DNA of 58,798 nt from Mastigamoeba balamuthi (taxonomy: Eukaryota; Evosea; Mastigamoebida; Mastigamoebidae), in contig CACRSC010000034.1 of assembly GCA_902651635.1 (NCBI GenBank), positions 250,769 to 309,566 on the forward strand, in the 5' to 3' direction. A program made the position numbers and the translations under genes. Of this stretch, positions 1-11,551 are shown one piece after another. Each line of letters opens with the position of its first letter. Position 1 is the first letter of the stretch. Below the pieces are notes generated by a model. The model did not search any database and had not been told where the DNA came from. It worked only from the letters and a program-made list of their open reading frames with translations.

Positions 1-2
1 GT

Positions 3-48
<46 letters not shown>

Positions 49-658
49 TCTTGGATGCACGCGCTGCTTGGCAGGGGCGGCGTGAGAGGGCGTGGGCAGC
101 CGTGTGCTGTTGTGTGTGTCATTGTCGCAGAGATGGCACGCGACCGCTGCGGGGGGTCGCGCCGTGAGATGGCGTGGGCCGCCGCTGCAATTGACTTGTG
201 GCGGCTGCGGAGGGCCGCCTGTCGCTTCGGCGTGGCCTGTGTGCTGTCTGTGTCTGCGGGTCTGCGTGTCTGTGTCTCCCGGCGTGTCCGTGTGTATGTT
301 TGTTCTCTTTTTCGCGTTAATTCCAGTACGGGGAGCGTTGTGGGGGCACTCGCGTGCACCCAACGCTCGCGTCTCGGAGACACGCAGCCCTTCGATGCTG
401 CCCCGTGTGGTGTCAGCGCAGCGCGTGCGGCGGGGTGAAATGTAAGGCGTCTGGGTGTCAGCGCTGTTGACGCGCCCTGCCTGTTGACGTGGCATCGCGT
501 CGCCCAGATGACGCAGCGCCACATCGGAAACTCGATGGCGTTGACCGCAACAAGCGCAGGGGAGGGAACAACACAATTGATGACATAAACCATTTGATTG
601 TTCTGCTGTCGTTCGCCCCGTCGTCTGTCTCACGCCTGGTGGGTCCGGGTGGCCGCAG
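1..658. other. Probable intron/5' flank of the Sac gene, no exon recognised
   Basis: The stretch is low-complexity and rich in GTGTGTCTG-type runs. No reading frame resembles the missing N-terminal part of a Sac domain. The first recognisable exon begins after the acceptor CCGCAG at 653-658, so the upstream exons of that gene probably lie before the window or in an unrecognised form here. Confidence 0.5.
6..46 (+). repeat. Homopolymer of 41 C
   Basis: An uninterrupted run of 41 C residues lies at the extreme end of the window. It is not a telomeric repeat. A run this long at a sequence edge may be a sequencing or assembly end artefact, or a true homopolymer at which the contig broke. Confidence 0.9.
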
Positions 659-3600
659 AGGAAGGCCGAGAAGGCGCTGGTGGCGTCGCTGGCCGAGCTG
701 GCCGAGGAGGCGGGCTTCCACTACAGCGAGTGGTACGACCTGTCGCGGCCCGCGCAGGCGCAGCCGCACAGGGCCGACTCGGCGGCGTCGTTCTGCGACC
801 AGCCGCAGCGCCCACGCTGGGACTGGAAGACCTGCGACCCCCGCTTCGTCTGGAACACCGCCATCGCCCAGCCCTTCCTCGACAAGGGCCTCGGCGAGTG
901 GATCACCCCCGTCGTCGACGCCTGTGCGCCTCAGCCCAGTTTACTTCCCGCATCCGTTTGCCCAACGATTCTGCGACGCTTCCCCCCCGGGGATGCGCAG
1001 TTGTCAGCATGGAGCGGTTCAGGGTGGGCGACCGCAAGGCGCAGATCACGTTCATCTCGCGCAGGGAGTGCATGCGCTCGGGCATGCGGTTCCACACGCG
1101 CGGCACCGACGGCAGGGGCTACGTCGCCAACTTTGCCGAGACGGAGCAGATTGTCGTGCGTTTATGGGGTGCAGTGTGGCTGGGCGTGCTGTGCCCTGGC
1201 TCTGGCTTGGCCGCCTGGCTGACATGGCCGCGCGCGTGCTCGCAGGTGTACAACGGGATAGTGACGTCGTACGTGCAGATCAGGGGGTCGATCCCTCTGA
1301 TGTGGGAGCAGCGCACCAGCGGCCTGGGGCTCGCCACCAAGATCATCTTCTCGCGCTCCACTAGCAACGTAACGGCCCAGCGCTCCCCTCGCAGAGCCTC
1401 CCCCCCGTCCCTCTTCTGACTGCGCGGACCCCTGGGGCCACGCAGAGCGTTGCGGTGCGCAGGCACTTTGACAAGCTGTTTGAGTGCTACGACCGGCCGG
1501 TGATCTGCGTCAACCTCGTCGACCAGTCGGGAAAGGAGGCAGAGCTGGGGGACGCCTACGAGCTCTACACGCGCAACCTGCGCAACCCCGACATCAAGTA
1601 CTTCGCGTTCGACTTCCACAGGATCTGCAAGGGCAACAGGTCAGCTCTACTTCGCCACCCAGCCCCCCCCCGCCTTTCCGCCACTTGTCGATTACAGCGC
1701 GAGTTGTTGGACGCCTCATTCCTGCGTTCGTTGCGTCTGTTCCATTGTGTAAAACGCTGCTTGTAAACCCATTCTGTTATTGTGCTAACTATGCTGCAAA
1801 ATGAAGATTCGAGAACATCGGCTTCCTCAAGGACATGATCGAGAAGGACGTGGCGTCGCTCGGGTTCTACCTCGAGTTCGGCGGGCAGGTGGCCGAGCGG
1901 CAGCAGGGGGTCGTGCGGACCAACTGCGTCGACTGCCTCGACAGGACCAACGTCGCACAGAGCCTCGTCTCGCGCCTGATGCTCAACGCGCAGCTGCGCA
2001 GGCTCGGCATCATACAGGCCACAGAGGACCTCGGCTCCATTCTCAACTTGGAGACCTTCTTCAACGACAGTACTGTCGTCCTCTCTTGTTTTTCTTTGAC
2101 TCGTTTTTTGGCAATTCCGCCTTTTTTGCTGTCCGATGTGCTATGCTCCTATGGTTTACATACGGCTGGGCAGTGTGGCACTAGTTGCGTGTTCTCAGTT
2201 GCTGGTCTCTTTGGCGCCATTGACGCGAGTGGGTCAAACACCGCAGCCGAATTCGATTTTATTAGTTTTGCCAGTGTCGCCCAGTCTCACGCCGCATTGC
2301 CGCGCAGCGTGGGCGGACAACGCGGACTTCCTGAGCTCGCGGTACACGGGCACGGGGGCGATGAAGACGGACTTCACTCGCACAGGCAAGCGCAGCGTCA
2401 AGGGGAACATCAAGGACGGCGTCAACGCGATCCGGCGCATCGTCAACCACCAGCTCTCGGGCACCAGCAAGCAGGAGGCCATCGACGTCTTCCTCTGCAA
2501 CGTCCACGTCGACCGCTCGGTCCACGTCACGCGCGCCGGCGACGGCGTCGAGCAGGAGGGCTCGACGTTCCTCTTCAGCGGCGTCCAGAAGGTCGAGCGC
2601 TGGTCCAAGGACCTCCGCGACGTGCTGCTGCGCGTCACCAGCGAGCCCGGCAGGGCAGTGCTGACCGAGTACGAGCCCGCGCAGTTCTTCCGGCGCGACG
2701 TGGCGCTGGCGTCGGTGACTGCCGTCGAGTGCCACCCGTCGGACCACCGCGTCGTGCAGGTCTTCTCGGAGCGCGACCCCTTCCCCGCGCGCTACGTCTT
2801 CACGTCGCCGCTCAAGCGGCAGCACTTTGTCAACGTGCTGCTGCTGCTGCGCGCGCAGGAGCTGCAGCTGGCCGGGCGCGAGGAGGTCGTCCCCGCGCAC
2901 GTCTCCCTGCGGACCTTCCTCGGCAGCTGGGACCTCAGTGCGTCGCCGTCTCTCTTCCGGGCGCGTCTGCTTTGCGCGTTGGTCGTGTGGTGCCGCTTGT
3001 CCGCCTGTGCCGCCCGTGGGCTCTTGGCCTTCTTGGCGGGTGCCCGAGTCCGCTTGCCTCTGGCCCCTTTCTGGTGTGCCAGCCGTCGTTGGCTATCGAG
3101 CCCACGGGGCCCACAGGCCTGCGTCTTATTAGCCGCTCCGGAGTTGTCTCGCGCTTCCGCTCTCGCCGCGTATTGTTGTCTGACGTGCTCGGCTGCCCGG
3201 CGTGTGTCCCGCAGTCGGCCGGTCGTGGCCGCTGGAGGAGATGTGCAAGTGGATACCCGAGGGCCACGACCTCTACGTGCTCGGCGCCCTCAACTGTGAA
3301 TACGCGACGCCCGCGCAGTTCTCCATGTCCTGCACGACACACTTTGTGTTCGAGGCGCTCTCGCTCCTCGGCCCCGGTTCGCTCGCCTCGGTCTCCCTGA
3401 CACCCCTCCGTGTTCTCATTGCGCGCTGCCCCCCTCCCCACATAGACTACGAGCTCATCGAGATGAGCGCGCGCAACAAGACTGTGGTCTGCGCCATCAT
3501 ACGTCGGAGCATGCTGCCCTTCTGCCACAACCTCAGGGCACGCTCTCCCCTCCTCTCGCCTCCGCTCGTCTCTGACGCGCGAACACGGCCCTCTCGGGAG

Positions 3601-5258
3601 CAGACGATGCCCGTGGAGATGGTGGCCAACGGTGAGAGGCTGCTGCCGAGCCTCGCGGCTGCCCAGGACAAGTCGGACGAGCAGAACACCAAGGCTGAGG
3701 GCGACCTCATCGGCGCCGCGCTGTCGTTCCAGCTGTTCGACACGGCGCTCTGCTTCCTCGGCATCAACTGCGAGACCGAGGAGTCCTGGGTACCCCCTTC
3801 GCTCCTCCCCCACTGCGCACTGACCCCCGCGGGCGACGGCAGAGCGGCAAGTTTGTGCACCTCAAGAACGACATTGACCTCGACAACGACTACCACCACA
3901 TCTTCATACTCGGCAAGCCGTACACGTGGGCCACGGACGCGTTTGCGCTGCGCAAGCCGGCGCACTGGAACGAGATCGTGCCATCGACGTCGACGGGCGA
4001 CGCGGTGCTGTACAAGGCGCGGACGGGGTGCGCGCTGGGGAACCTCTGCCTGTGGCCCGCCGTCTGCCCGCCCACGCCGAGCGGCAGGCCCGCGCCGCTG
4101 GGGCTCTCGGTGACGCTGGAGATGGCCAACCACCCCAACGCGTTCAAGACCACCGGGCAGCCCAAGCCGCGGTTCGTCGTGACGCTCTCGAGCCTCAGCG
4201 CGACGTACGCCCACACGCCCCTCCCTGGCGGCCCAGCGGCACGCGCGCTGACAAGTGGCCGGCAGGATGAAGAGCGTCGACTCGCAGAAGCAGGTCGACG
4301 TGCAGCTGCGCGTGGGGTCGCGCATCACCGCCAACACGGGCAAGTCGGCCATCTCGCGAAGAGTGCGCGCCCACCCGGATCCCCCGCACACAACTGACCT
4401 GCGCCCGACCCGCTGCCGCCGCCCCAGGCGCCGACGACCAACTTCATCGGGTCGATCGAGCTCGTCGTGTTCGCCGAGGACTACGAGCACGCGGCGTCCG
4501 AGTCGCTGCGCGTCGAGCTGCTGGAGATGGGGGGCGGCTCGGTCATCATGAGCCGCGACATCCTCGTGGGCTGCGGGCTGCTGCCCCTGCGCGAGCCCTT
4601 TGACGCGCTGCAGAACCCCCCGCCCCCGGTGCCCCAGCGTCCGCGCAACTCGGTCCTCGTGACCAGCGGCTCGGACCTCATCCAGCTCGACGCCTCGCCG
4701 GCGCTGTCGCCCCAGCCCGCGGCCGCCCTGTCGCCCTCGCCCGTGGGCTTCGGGAACGGCAGCGGCACAGGCACCAGTGGCGGCGGCGGCGGCGGCAGGA
4801 TGCGGACGAGCGCGCTGCTGGGCTCGCCGCTGGGCTCGTCGCTGTCGGCGTCTGCGACGGCGCTGGCGGCGCCCAAGAGGTCGTTCCCGGCCAAGCCGCT
4901 GCCGGTGGCGCCGCAGCACAAGGAGGCCACGGCGGCGCGGTCGTTCACGGAGACGCTGCTCGACCTGCTGGGCACGCCGGTCGAGCCGCAGGCGCAGGCG
5001 CAGCTGCTGCAGCACACATCGGCGCCGCTACCGCCGCCGGGGAGCGTCGCGCCGTCGCCGCGGCCGCTGGCGTCGCGGACGCCGCTGCCGCCGACGGCGG
5101 TGCCGTTCACGGTGGAGCTGTTCGGGAGCGGGAGGTGCGTGGCGTGGCTGCAGGGCTACGCGCACGTCACAGAGTCCGCCAGGCCCGAGCACGCGGCGGT
5201 GGCCCTCGACGCCGTCATCATCGACAACTACTCGCCGTCGCGAGACTTGCTCGCCTGA
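659..5258 (+). CDS. Synaptojanin-like Sac phosphoinositide phosphatase with degenerate 5-phosphatase region (5' partial)
   Basis: Predicted phosphoinositide phosphatase, cytosolic or membrane-associated. Eleven exons join in frame: 659-923, 1001-1155, 1246-1368, 1446-1639, 1807-2069, 2308-2937, 3215-3376, 3446-3789, 3843-4204, 4266-4362 and 4428-5258 (1141 codons plus stop in the window). The Sac domain shows [20 protein letters not shown], a [10 protein letters not shown] block, and the CX5R catalytic motif in [13 protein letters not shown] (about 1915-1955), so it looks active. [20 protein letters not shown] and [10 protein letters not shown] follow. Next comes a region laid out like an inositol 5-phosphatase domain ([28 protein letters not shown], an [14 protein letters not shown] core, [13 protein letters not shown]). 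The usual GDLNYR-type and SDHxP-type catalytic motifs are not visible, so this domain is probably inactive. A C2/ASH-like segment and a Pro/Ser-rich tail finish the protein. The first Sac exons are missing. Between 3534 and 3600 a GC-AG intron of 66 nt is possible, but the frame also stays open. Confidence 0.85.
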
Positions 5259-5913
5259 CGGGGGCCACGCCCTCTGCAGCAACTGTTTGTGTAACGCGTT
5301 GTTCTAATCAGCCAAGCAGCAGCGCACAAACACACCCCGTGTTGCAGCGCCCTTGGTTAGAAGCCTAGGCTGCGCCTTCTATGTAGATAATTGTCGTCCC
5401 CACAGCTCTTCGGCGATATGTAGTGGTGGGTACATGCTTGAACACGAAAGGAGGCACTCACTCTTTGCGGGACTGGAGCTGCTTGTGAAGTTAAGATCCT
5501 GTGCTTAATCTGTCTACCAATTTCCTCCAGAAAACAAAAAAACTGGGAAAAAGGTTCGACATAGGCCCTCCAGCAACCAACCCGATCAACTCGTAGAGTT
5601 TGCCCTGAGGGGGTATTCAGCGTGAGTGCAGTTGCTATGACGCTTGCACTGAGAGCCATGAAGTTGATGACCGGCAGCGAGTAGCCCTTCAGCTACATCG
5701 GGGTGGTCGTCACCAGCATCAGCAGAGGAAATCTGAGTATCACCATGGGTCAGGTCCGTTCGCCCTCCCTTTTCATGATTGCGTGGACTACCTCACTATT
5801 CCCCGTGGAAACTGATGGAATGGTTGCTAGACACAATCCTTGTTGCTCCTGGCGTGCTGCATAACTTGTTGCTATGAGCATCACCAACGATGGGGAGGAC
5901 GGCCAGGAAGAGC
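5259..5913. other. Intergenic region, no gene supported
   Basis: This lies between the Sac gene stop and the stop of the minus-strand secreted-protein gene (tail to tail). A 100-codon minus-strand frame (5357-5659) has no recognisable features and was not called. Confidence 0.6.
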
Positions 5914-6648
5914 TCAGGGGTGCGCGGGAATGAAGCTCAGGATCTCGTCGCGGTCCCACCAGTCGACCACGACGGAGGTGCCCGCCCAGCCCTGGACGGA
6001 GATGTAGCGCCTGTTGCTGTTCTCGGGGTTCTGCTGCGTACGGACGCCGCCCTGCGCCAGCCCTCCCAGCGTCACCCCGATGGTCTCAGAGTAGCTCACT
6101 GGGGATCCAATCACGCTCCTCGAGGCTGCGAGGCACACGCGGCGTGTGTTTTTTCTTTTAATGCCAAAACGATGGCGATGAGGGAGTCTTACAGCTGGAG
6201 CTTATCTGCGCCGTCTGGGATGTAAGGTTCGCCTGCCCGAGCCCCAGAGCGAACCTCACGGACCCGTGGACCGACAGGTCGCTCGCGACGGACCCTATGA
6301 CCGTGGTGCGCTGTGCGTAGCAGCCTGTCAGTTGGTCGCTGGTCTCGTCTCGAGACGAAAGAACCCTACGCGGAGTGCCGAGCTGCTGTTGAGCAGGAGG
6401 AAGTTCTCGCCCTTGAGCAGCGGCTGCCCAGCGTGCCACGGGTTGATCGGGGTGATACTCAGCACAACGGCGTCCTCAACACGAGTGCTAATCCCGCCGG
6501 TAGCGGTCACGTAGAAGCCGTTGGCGCTGTGGATGGCCACCCTGTCGCCATACTTGATGTACGAGCCGCTGATGCAGGGGCAGTCGAACTGCGCGGCGGC
6601 GCACATGGCCAGAGCCAGAATAGCCAGCTGGAAGGAGGTGGTGGTCAT
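5914..6648 (-). CDS. Small secreted protein, possible beta-trefoil fold (family copy 1)
   Basis: Family not recognised. Three exons on the minus strand (6648-6370, 6310-6193, 6125-5914) join in frame to about 202 residues. The N-terminus is a clear signal peptide (MTTTSFQLAILALAMCAAA) followed by a CPC motif. The segment KYGDRVAIHSANGFYVTATG recalls strands of beta-trefoil or fascin-like repeats, and NPWHAGQPLLKGENFLLLN follows. Exon 2 gives VIGSVASDLSVHGSVRFALG. The C-terminus contains NSNRRYISVQG and VVVDWWDRDEI. Paralogues lie at 9678-10228 and 11552-12102, and a broken copy at about 16.6-17.0 kb. This copy has about 40 extra residues, spanning intron 2, that the others lack. A TATA-like box lies about 50 nt upstream. 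An extracellular carbohydrate-binding role is possible but only a guess. Confidence 0.7.
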
Positions 6649-6696
6649 GATGAGAGTGGTCTTTGACCTGCAAGATGTGAGGTGTTCTGGCCTCGG

Positions 6697-6705
6697 TTTT
6701 ATAAA
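6697..6705 (-). promoter_or_regulatory. TATA-like box of secreted-protein copy 1
   Basis: On the minus strand the sequence reads TTTATAAAACC, about 50 nt upstream of the ATG at 6648. It is the best TATA-type match in this intergenic region. Confidence 0.5.
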
Positions 6706-8062
6706 CAAAAGAGTTGTTGAGCTATGTTCGGCCGTTTTGTTCGCCCCCCCCGATTCCTTGAGAAAGAGAGCCGAAGATACCAGAAAATGCTGTCATGATG
6801 CCACTCCATGTTTTCTATGTCGTCTGGTTCGGACACAAAAAAGCCGCCCATCCTTATTGTGGAAGGTGCAGCCCCGTACAAACGCCGGTCACTCACCGAA
6901 CTATTCGACCACCCCTCTGCCTCATAACACCGAGCAGCTCCCATCGCGCCCTCTAGGCTGCCATGGCTGTCGAGATGCCTGAAGGTGGTGTAGGGCACTT
7001 GCACATGTCCCACTTGCGTGGTTTCGTTCCCCTGCCCTCTCTCGGTCTCATCCAGCAACTTGAGCGTACACTACATTTCTCAGTCATGCTTCTGGCATGG
7101 GTCGAATACCCCTGTGGCCTCTGCCGCCCATCAATCGGGAGGCCCACGGCGGAACCGGTGTCCGCTTCAGACGGGAGCCAGTAGTGCGTTCACTTAGGGT
7201 GGTCGGGATACTCACGGCGTGGCGAGGCGCCTCGTGTGTGGGCATTTCGCACCCGGTGATTCACATTTTCTGGCTTCAACGAGCAGCAGACTAAGGCGGT
7301 CGCCGGGGGGCCCTCAGAAAACCAGGCGAGCAGGGCCCAAGGTGGTGCGGCGACCACGTGTTCGCAGCGGGGTGGACTCGGGCCATCACCGCCGTGCTGC
7401 ACAGCCAGCACATCTTCGTAGCCGCACGGTCACCTCGTTGGCAGCCCGACGAGCTGGCAGTTGCAGTGCTTGATGACGAGCAGCAACACACCAGACGGGA
7501 TCCTCGTCGAACAAGGTCCTCTACTGCCCCTGTGTGTCCACCACTGCGGCTGCCAGCTCCTCGAGCTGCTAAAGCGGTGGCCCGGCGTGCAGACTGCAGC
7601 CACCGCCGACAGTGCGGCCTCGAAGACGCGCTGGCTGTGCGTCGGTGATGGCCCGGGCACCCCCGCGGCGGACCACGTGGTGCCTCCTCGTCCTGGACAG
7701 GCCTTCTGCCGCATCTCGGCCCGGGACCAGGTCCTCTACTCATTCTCGGGGTGGGCTCTGGCACGGACATCGACCAACCGTGAGAGCAGTGCCACGAGAA
7801 GCCGTCGTGGGTGTGCTCCGTGTGACGCTGGCACAGAGAGCGAAGGCAGAAACTCAAAGGCAGCTGGGGTCGAGACCACACCCTTCCCCTTCACCCCTTT
7901 CCACGTCAGCGAACAGATCAGGTGCACCACAGATCCTGGATATACTGGACCACTTCCACATGTGCTTCCACACCATTTCCACACTTCAATAAGGCCTTCC
8001 ACACCGGATTTCCATCAACCCCATTATTTGCAGTAGTGGAAGCACACTGTGGAAGACCCGCT
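6706..8062. other. Intergenic region with only uncharacterised ORFs
   Basis: This is the divergent spacer between the secreted-protein gene (minus) and the alcohol dehydrogenase (plus). Long frames exist on both strands at 7291-8036 (a 191-codon plus frame from 7461, a 196-codon minus frame), as expected in GC-rich DNA. None shows a signal peptide, domain motif or paralogue in the window, so no gene is called. Confidence 0.5.
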
Positions 8063-8069
8063 CATAAAA
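8063..8069 (+). promoter_or_regulatory. TATA-like element upstream of ADH
   Basis: CATAAAA lies about 85 nt upstream of the ADH start codon, at a plausible distance for a core promoter with a short 5' leader. Confidence 0.4.
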
Positions 8070-8152
8070 CGCGGGGATGCCACGCACCGAACTGTTATTG
8101 CAAACAACAGCGGGCAAGAGCAAGAGAGAGCGAGAGGAACAGCAAGCGAGAA

Positions 8153-9392
8153 ATGGCGAGCAGCACCGGCAAGACGATGGGGTACGTGGCCACCGCCAAG
8201 GGCGAGGACCTGAAGCTGCAGGAGTTTGCCCTGAGGCCCCTGGGCCCCCAGGACGTCGAGGTGGACATCGCGTACACGAGCCTCGTGCGCCACTCGCCCG
8301 CCGATGTGCCTGCGCTGCCGCACTGACCAAACGTGCCGTTCTCAGTGCCACGCGGACGCGCACATGAAGGACAACGAGTGGGGGATCACCGCGTACCCCA
8401 TCGTCCCCGGCCACGAGGGTGCGCTCGCCACCCACCCAAGGCCCGCACGATATAGGGCTCTGCCTCTGACCCCGAGCGCTGCGCGCAGGCGTGGGGAAGG
8501 TGAGCGCCGTGGGAAGCGGGGTCAAGGGGCTCAAGGTGGGCCAGATGGTTGGCATCGGCTGGATCCGCGACAGCTGCGGCATGTGCCCCAACTGCCAGCG
8601 CGGGGCTGAGAGTGCGGAGCGCCCCCTCCCAGGCCGCACGTCCGCTCAACTCACCACCGGGCGGGAACCCCGCGTGCAGACATCTGCCACAAGGGCTACA
8701 CGGGGACGATCATCACTGCCCAGGGCGCGCAGAACACGGGCACGTTCGCCAAGAAGATCCGCATCGCCGAGAAGTTCGCGTTCCCCATCCCCGCGGGGCT
8801 CGACGCCGAGCGCGCCGCCCCGCTGCTGTGCGCGGGCATCGCCGTGTTCGAGCCGCTGCGCAGGTACATCGCCTTCCCTGGCGCCCGCGTGGGCGTCGTG
8901 GGGCTGGGAGGCCTCGGGCACCTCGCCGTCAAGTTCGCGCGGGCCATGGGCGCCGAGGTCACCGCGCTCTCGTCGACCGAGGGCAAGCGGGCCGAGGCCA
9001 CCGCGAGGCTCGGCGCGCACCACTTCGCCTGCACCGGCGACGCGGCGGCCATGGCGGCGCTGGCCAACTCGTTCGACCTGATCCTCGACGCGTCGTCGGC
9101 GTCGGCCAACTGGGAGCAGCTCATCGGGATGCTGCGCGCGGGCGGCGTGCTCTGCCTCGTGGGGACGCCCGTCGAGAAGATCCCCGTCCCGACGACCAGC
9201 ATCGTCTTCGCCCAGAAGTCTGTCGCGGGCTCCATCGTCGCCGGGACGCACGCGATGAACCAGATGCTCAACTTCTGCGCGGCCAACCAGATTTACCCCG
9301 AGTGCGAGGCCTGCAGCTTCGCCGACATCAACGCCGCCCTCAAGCGCGTGCTGGCCAACCAGGCCCACTACCGCATCGTCCTCAAGTGGTAG
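8153..9392 (+). CDS. Zinc-dependent medium-chain alcohol dehydrogenase (cinnamyl-alcohol/NADP-ADH type)
   Basis: Predicted NAD(P)-linked reduction of aldehydes or oxidation of primary alcohols in the cytosol. Four exons (8153-8284, 8346-8418, 8489-8611, 8680-9392) give 346 residues, a typical family length. The catalytic-zinc region reads [16 protein letters not shown] across the first splice junction and then [13 protein letters not shown], supplying the Cys, the His-Glu pair and the GHE motif. The structural-zinc cluster is [15 protein letters not shown]. The Rossmann motif [13 protein letters not shown] follows, and the protein ends IVLKW. All introns are GT-AG and the phases agree. The last exon's 3' part is repeated at 11017-11266 across an N. 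Expression is probably independent, since the neighbours on both sides are on the opposite strand. Confidence 0.93.
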
Positions 9393-9677
9393 GGTCTTCT
9401 CACAAGCATCGGTTCTGGCCAGGGAACGTGCAGAGCACAGGAAGAGACCAGTGAAACATGAGGGAGAAATGGCCCAGCACACACCTCGCTCAATGGCATG
9501 GCGTTCAAACAACAGCACATCCTTGGTCATATCTGTTGCTTCTTGAGATCGAGCCAGTCGTTTGTCCCACTCCATTATCTTCAGGCGCATTCTGCCTGAT
9601 AGGAAACCCTTGTTTCTCGGGTCTTGAAACTGGGTGCTTTGGGCTTCACCGGCGTCAAAACGAGGGAGGAGATGAGC

Positions 9678-10228
9678 TCAGAGGTGCATGGGAAAGAATC
9701 TCATGAGCTCGTCGCCGGTCCACCAGTCGACCACGACGCAGGCGCCGGCCCCAGCCTGAATTCTGATGAAGCGCCTGTTGCTGTTCTCAGTGATGAGGCT
9801 TGCTTGCCCGAGGCCCAGGACGAACCTCACGGACCCGCGGACCGACAGGTCGCTCGAAGCGGACCCAATGGCCATGGTGCGTTTTGCACATTGTGCGTTG
9901 CAGCAGTCAGTTTGTCTTTGTCTCTCGTTGAAAAAGCGTTGGAAACCCGTACGCGGAGAACCAGGCTGCCGTTGAGCAGCAGGAAGTTGTCGCCCTTGAG
10001 CAGCGGCTGCCCCATGCGCCACGGGCTTATCTGGGTGATGCGCAGGGCCACAGCGTCCGCAGGGCGAGCGCTTACGCCGCCGGTTGCAGACAGGTAGAAG
10101 CCGTTAGTGCAGAAGATGGCCACCGTGTCGCCATACATGATGAACGAGCCGCTGATGCAGGGGCAGTGGAACAGTGTGACCGCGGAAACCGCCAGAGCCA
10201 GCACAGCCAGGAGGGAGGTGGTGTTCAT
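9678..10228 (-). CDS. Small secreted protein, possible beta-trefoil fold (family copy 2)
   Basis: Paralogue of the gene at 5914-6648, family unknown. The start at 10228 gives a signal peptide (MNTTSLLAVLALAVSAVT), then a CPC motif, YGDTVAIFCTNGFYLSATGG, SPWRMGQPLLKGDNFLLLN, and after an interruption VRGSVRFVLGLGQ and CVVVDWWTGDELM. The first intron's donor is conserved (CTCCGC followed by GTACGG). The acceptor found in copy 1 (CACAG before CGCACC) reads GTGCAAAACGCACC here and has no AG. Reading through the intron gives a 133-residue protein with an unrelated C-terminus. The gene may use another acceptor, encode a truncated product, or be decaying. It lacks the 40-residue insert of copy 1. 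It is duplicated as 11552-12102. Confidence 0.55.
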
Positions 10229-10555
10229 TGATGGTCGTGGACTCGAGGATGTCTCGCGGGCTGGGCAAATAGAGAAACAGGGAGTTAATGAGCAATTGCA
10301 CCCCAGATTCTCTGAGAAAGAGGCTCAATTGCTGTAACGGTGCACTCAGATTCAGGCATGATGCACGCCCATGCTTTTCTTGTCGTCTGTTTCAGACGAA
10401 TGGCGATGCCGATGGACGAGTTCTTTCACTGATTTACGGTACTCGGAAACGGTAGCCACGTCGGCATCAGCATCGCGGCTGGCAATGCATCGGCCGGGCA
10501 ACGGCAACGACATGCTTGGCAAGATCTCACCTCCGATTTTGCGCTTCGTGGCAGA

Positions 10556-10580
10556 TGACGTGTCAGAGACCGCCTTATAA
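10556..10580 (+). promoter_or_regulatory. CRE-like site TGACGTGTCA plus TTATAA
   Basis: TGACGTGTCA (10556-10565) is followed ten bases later by TTATAAGG (10575-10582), pointing to plus-strand transcription. The same pair occurs at 12430-12454 in the repeat copy. No convincing gene follows; downstream plus-strand frames (for example 10516-11004) have no recognised motif. Confidence 0.35.
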
Positions 10581-11016
10581 GGCCGTGCGGCTCTGCCTAC
10601 GAATCATTATTCTCAAGCCCTTCACAGGCAAGTCTTCCCCTCGGGCAAGGCGATCGCCTTCACTTCCCTCTGCCAACTTTCTGTGCCAAAGCCGAGGTTT
10701 GTCCGCTGTCGGCCGCAGTACTTCTCATCCACCGGCGAGTCACAGTCTCTTCGCAGGCGAGAGGGCCTGCGGGGCAGCGGCAGCTCATCGTGCTGGTCGT
10801 GACAGTAATGCAAGCACCTTTACGTCTGGTCGACCCTGCCAAGGCCGAGCACTGCGGGCGACAGCCACGAGCTCAAGGTACCTGCTTTTCCTTCTTGTTC
10901 TGCTCCGCGCTGACCTCCCCGAGGGCTGCGAGCGCCAGAGCATGGCCGACACGAATACACGCTCAGACAGCGTCGCTTTGATGCGTCCGCTTGGTACTTC
11001 CTGAGCACTCGAGGCN

Positions 11017-11266
11017 CGGCGTGCTCTGCCTCGTGGGGACGCCCGTCGAGAAGATCCCCGTCCCGACGACCAGCATCGTCTTCGCCCAGAAGTCTGTCGC
11101 GGGCTCCATCGTCGCCGGGACGCACGCGATGAACCAGATGCTCAACTTCTGCGCGGCCAACCAGATTTACCCCGAGTGCGAGGCCTGCAGCTTCGCCGAC
11201 ATCAACGCCGCCCTCAAGCGCGTGCTGGCCAACCAGGCCCACTACCGCATCGTCCTCAAGTGGTAG
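11017..11266 (+). pseudogene. Duplicated 3' fragment of the ADH last exon
   Basis: This repeats the last 83 codons of the ADH gene ([19 protein letters not shown] to IVLKW stop) with no start, promoter or upstream exons. It begins directly after the N at 11016. It is most simply an assembly duplicate and not a separate gene. Confidence 0.85.
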
Positions 11267-11551
11267 GGTCTTCTCACAAGCATCGGTTCTGGCCAGGGAA
11301 CGTGCAGAGCACAGGAAGAGACCAGTGAAACATGAGGGAGAAATGGCCCAGCACACACCTCGCTCAATGGCATGGCGTTCAAACAACAGCACATCCTTGG
11401 TCATATCTGTTGCTTCTTGAGATCGAGCCAGTCGTTTGTCCCACTCCATTATCTTCAGGCGCATTCTGCCTGATAGGAAACCCTTGTTTCTCGGGTCTTG
11501 AAACTGGGTGCTTTGGGCTTCACCGGCGTCAAAACGAGGGAGGAGATGAGC

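Noticed and set aside
1-46. Poly-C end as a telomere
   Set aside because: A pure C homopolymer is not a known telomeric repeat and shows no repeat unit.
7291-8036. Overlapping 190-codon ORFs on both strands upstream of ADH
   Set aside because: Neither shows a recognisable motif or paralogue; long frames on both strands are expected at this GC content.
10516-11004. Plus-strand ORF of 162 codons (and its copy at 12390-12878)
   Set aside because: A promoter-like CRE+TATA lies nearby, but the frame has no signal, domain or paralogue outside the artefactual repeat, and its start lies upstream of the TATA.
11017-11266. Second alcohol dehydrogenase gene
   Set aside because: Only the 3' third of the last exon is present, with no promoter or start, directly after an N.
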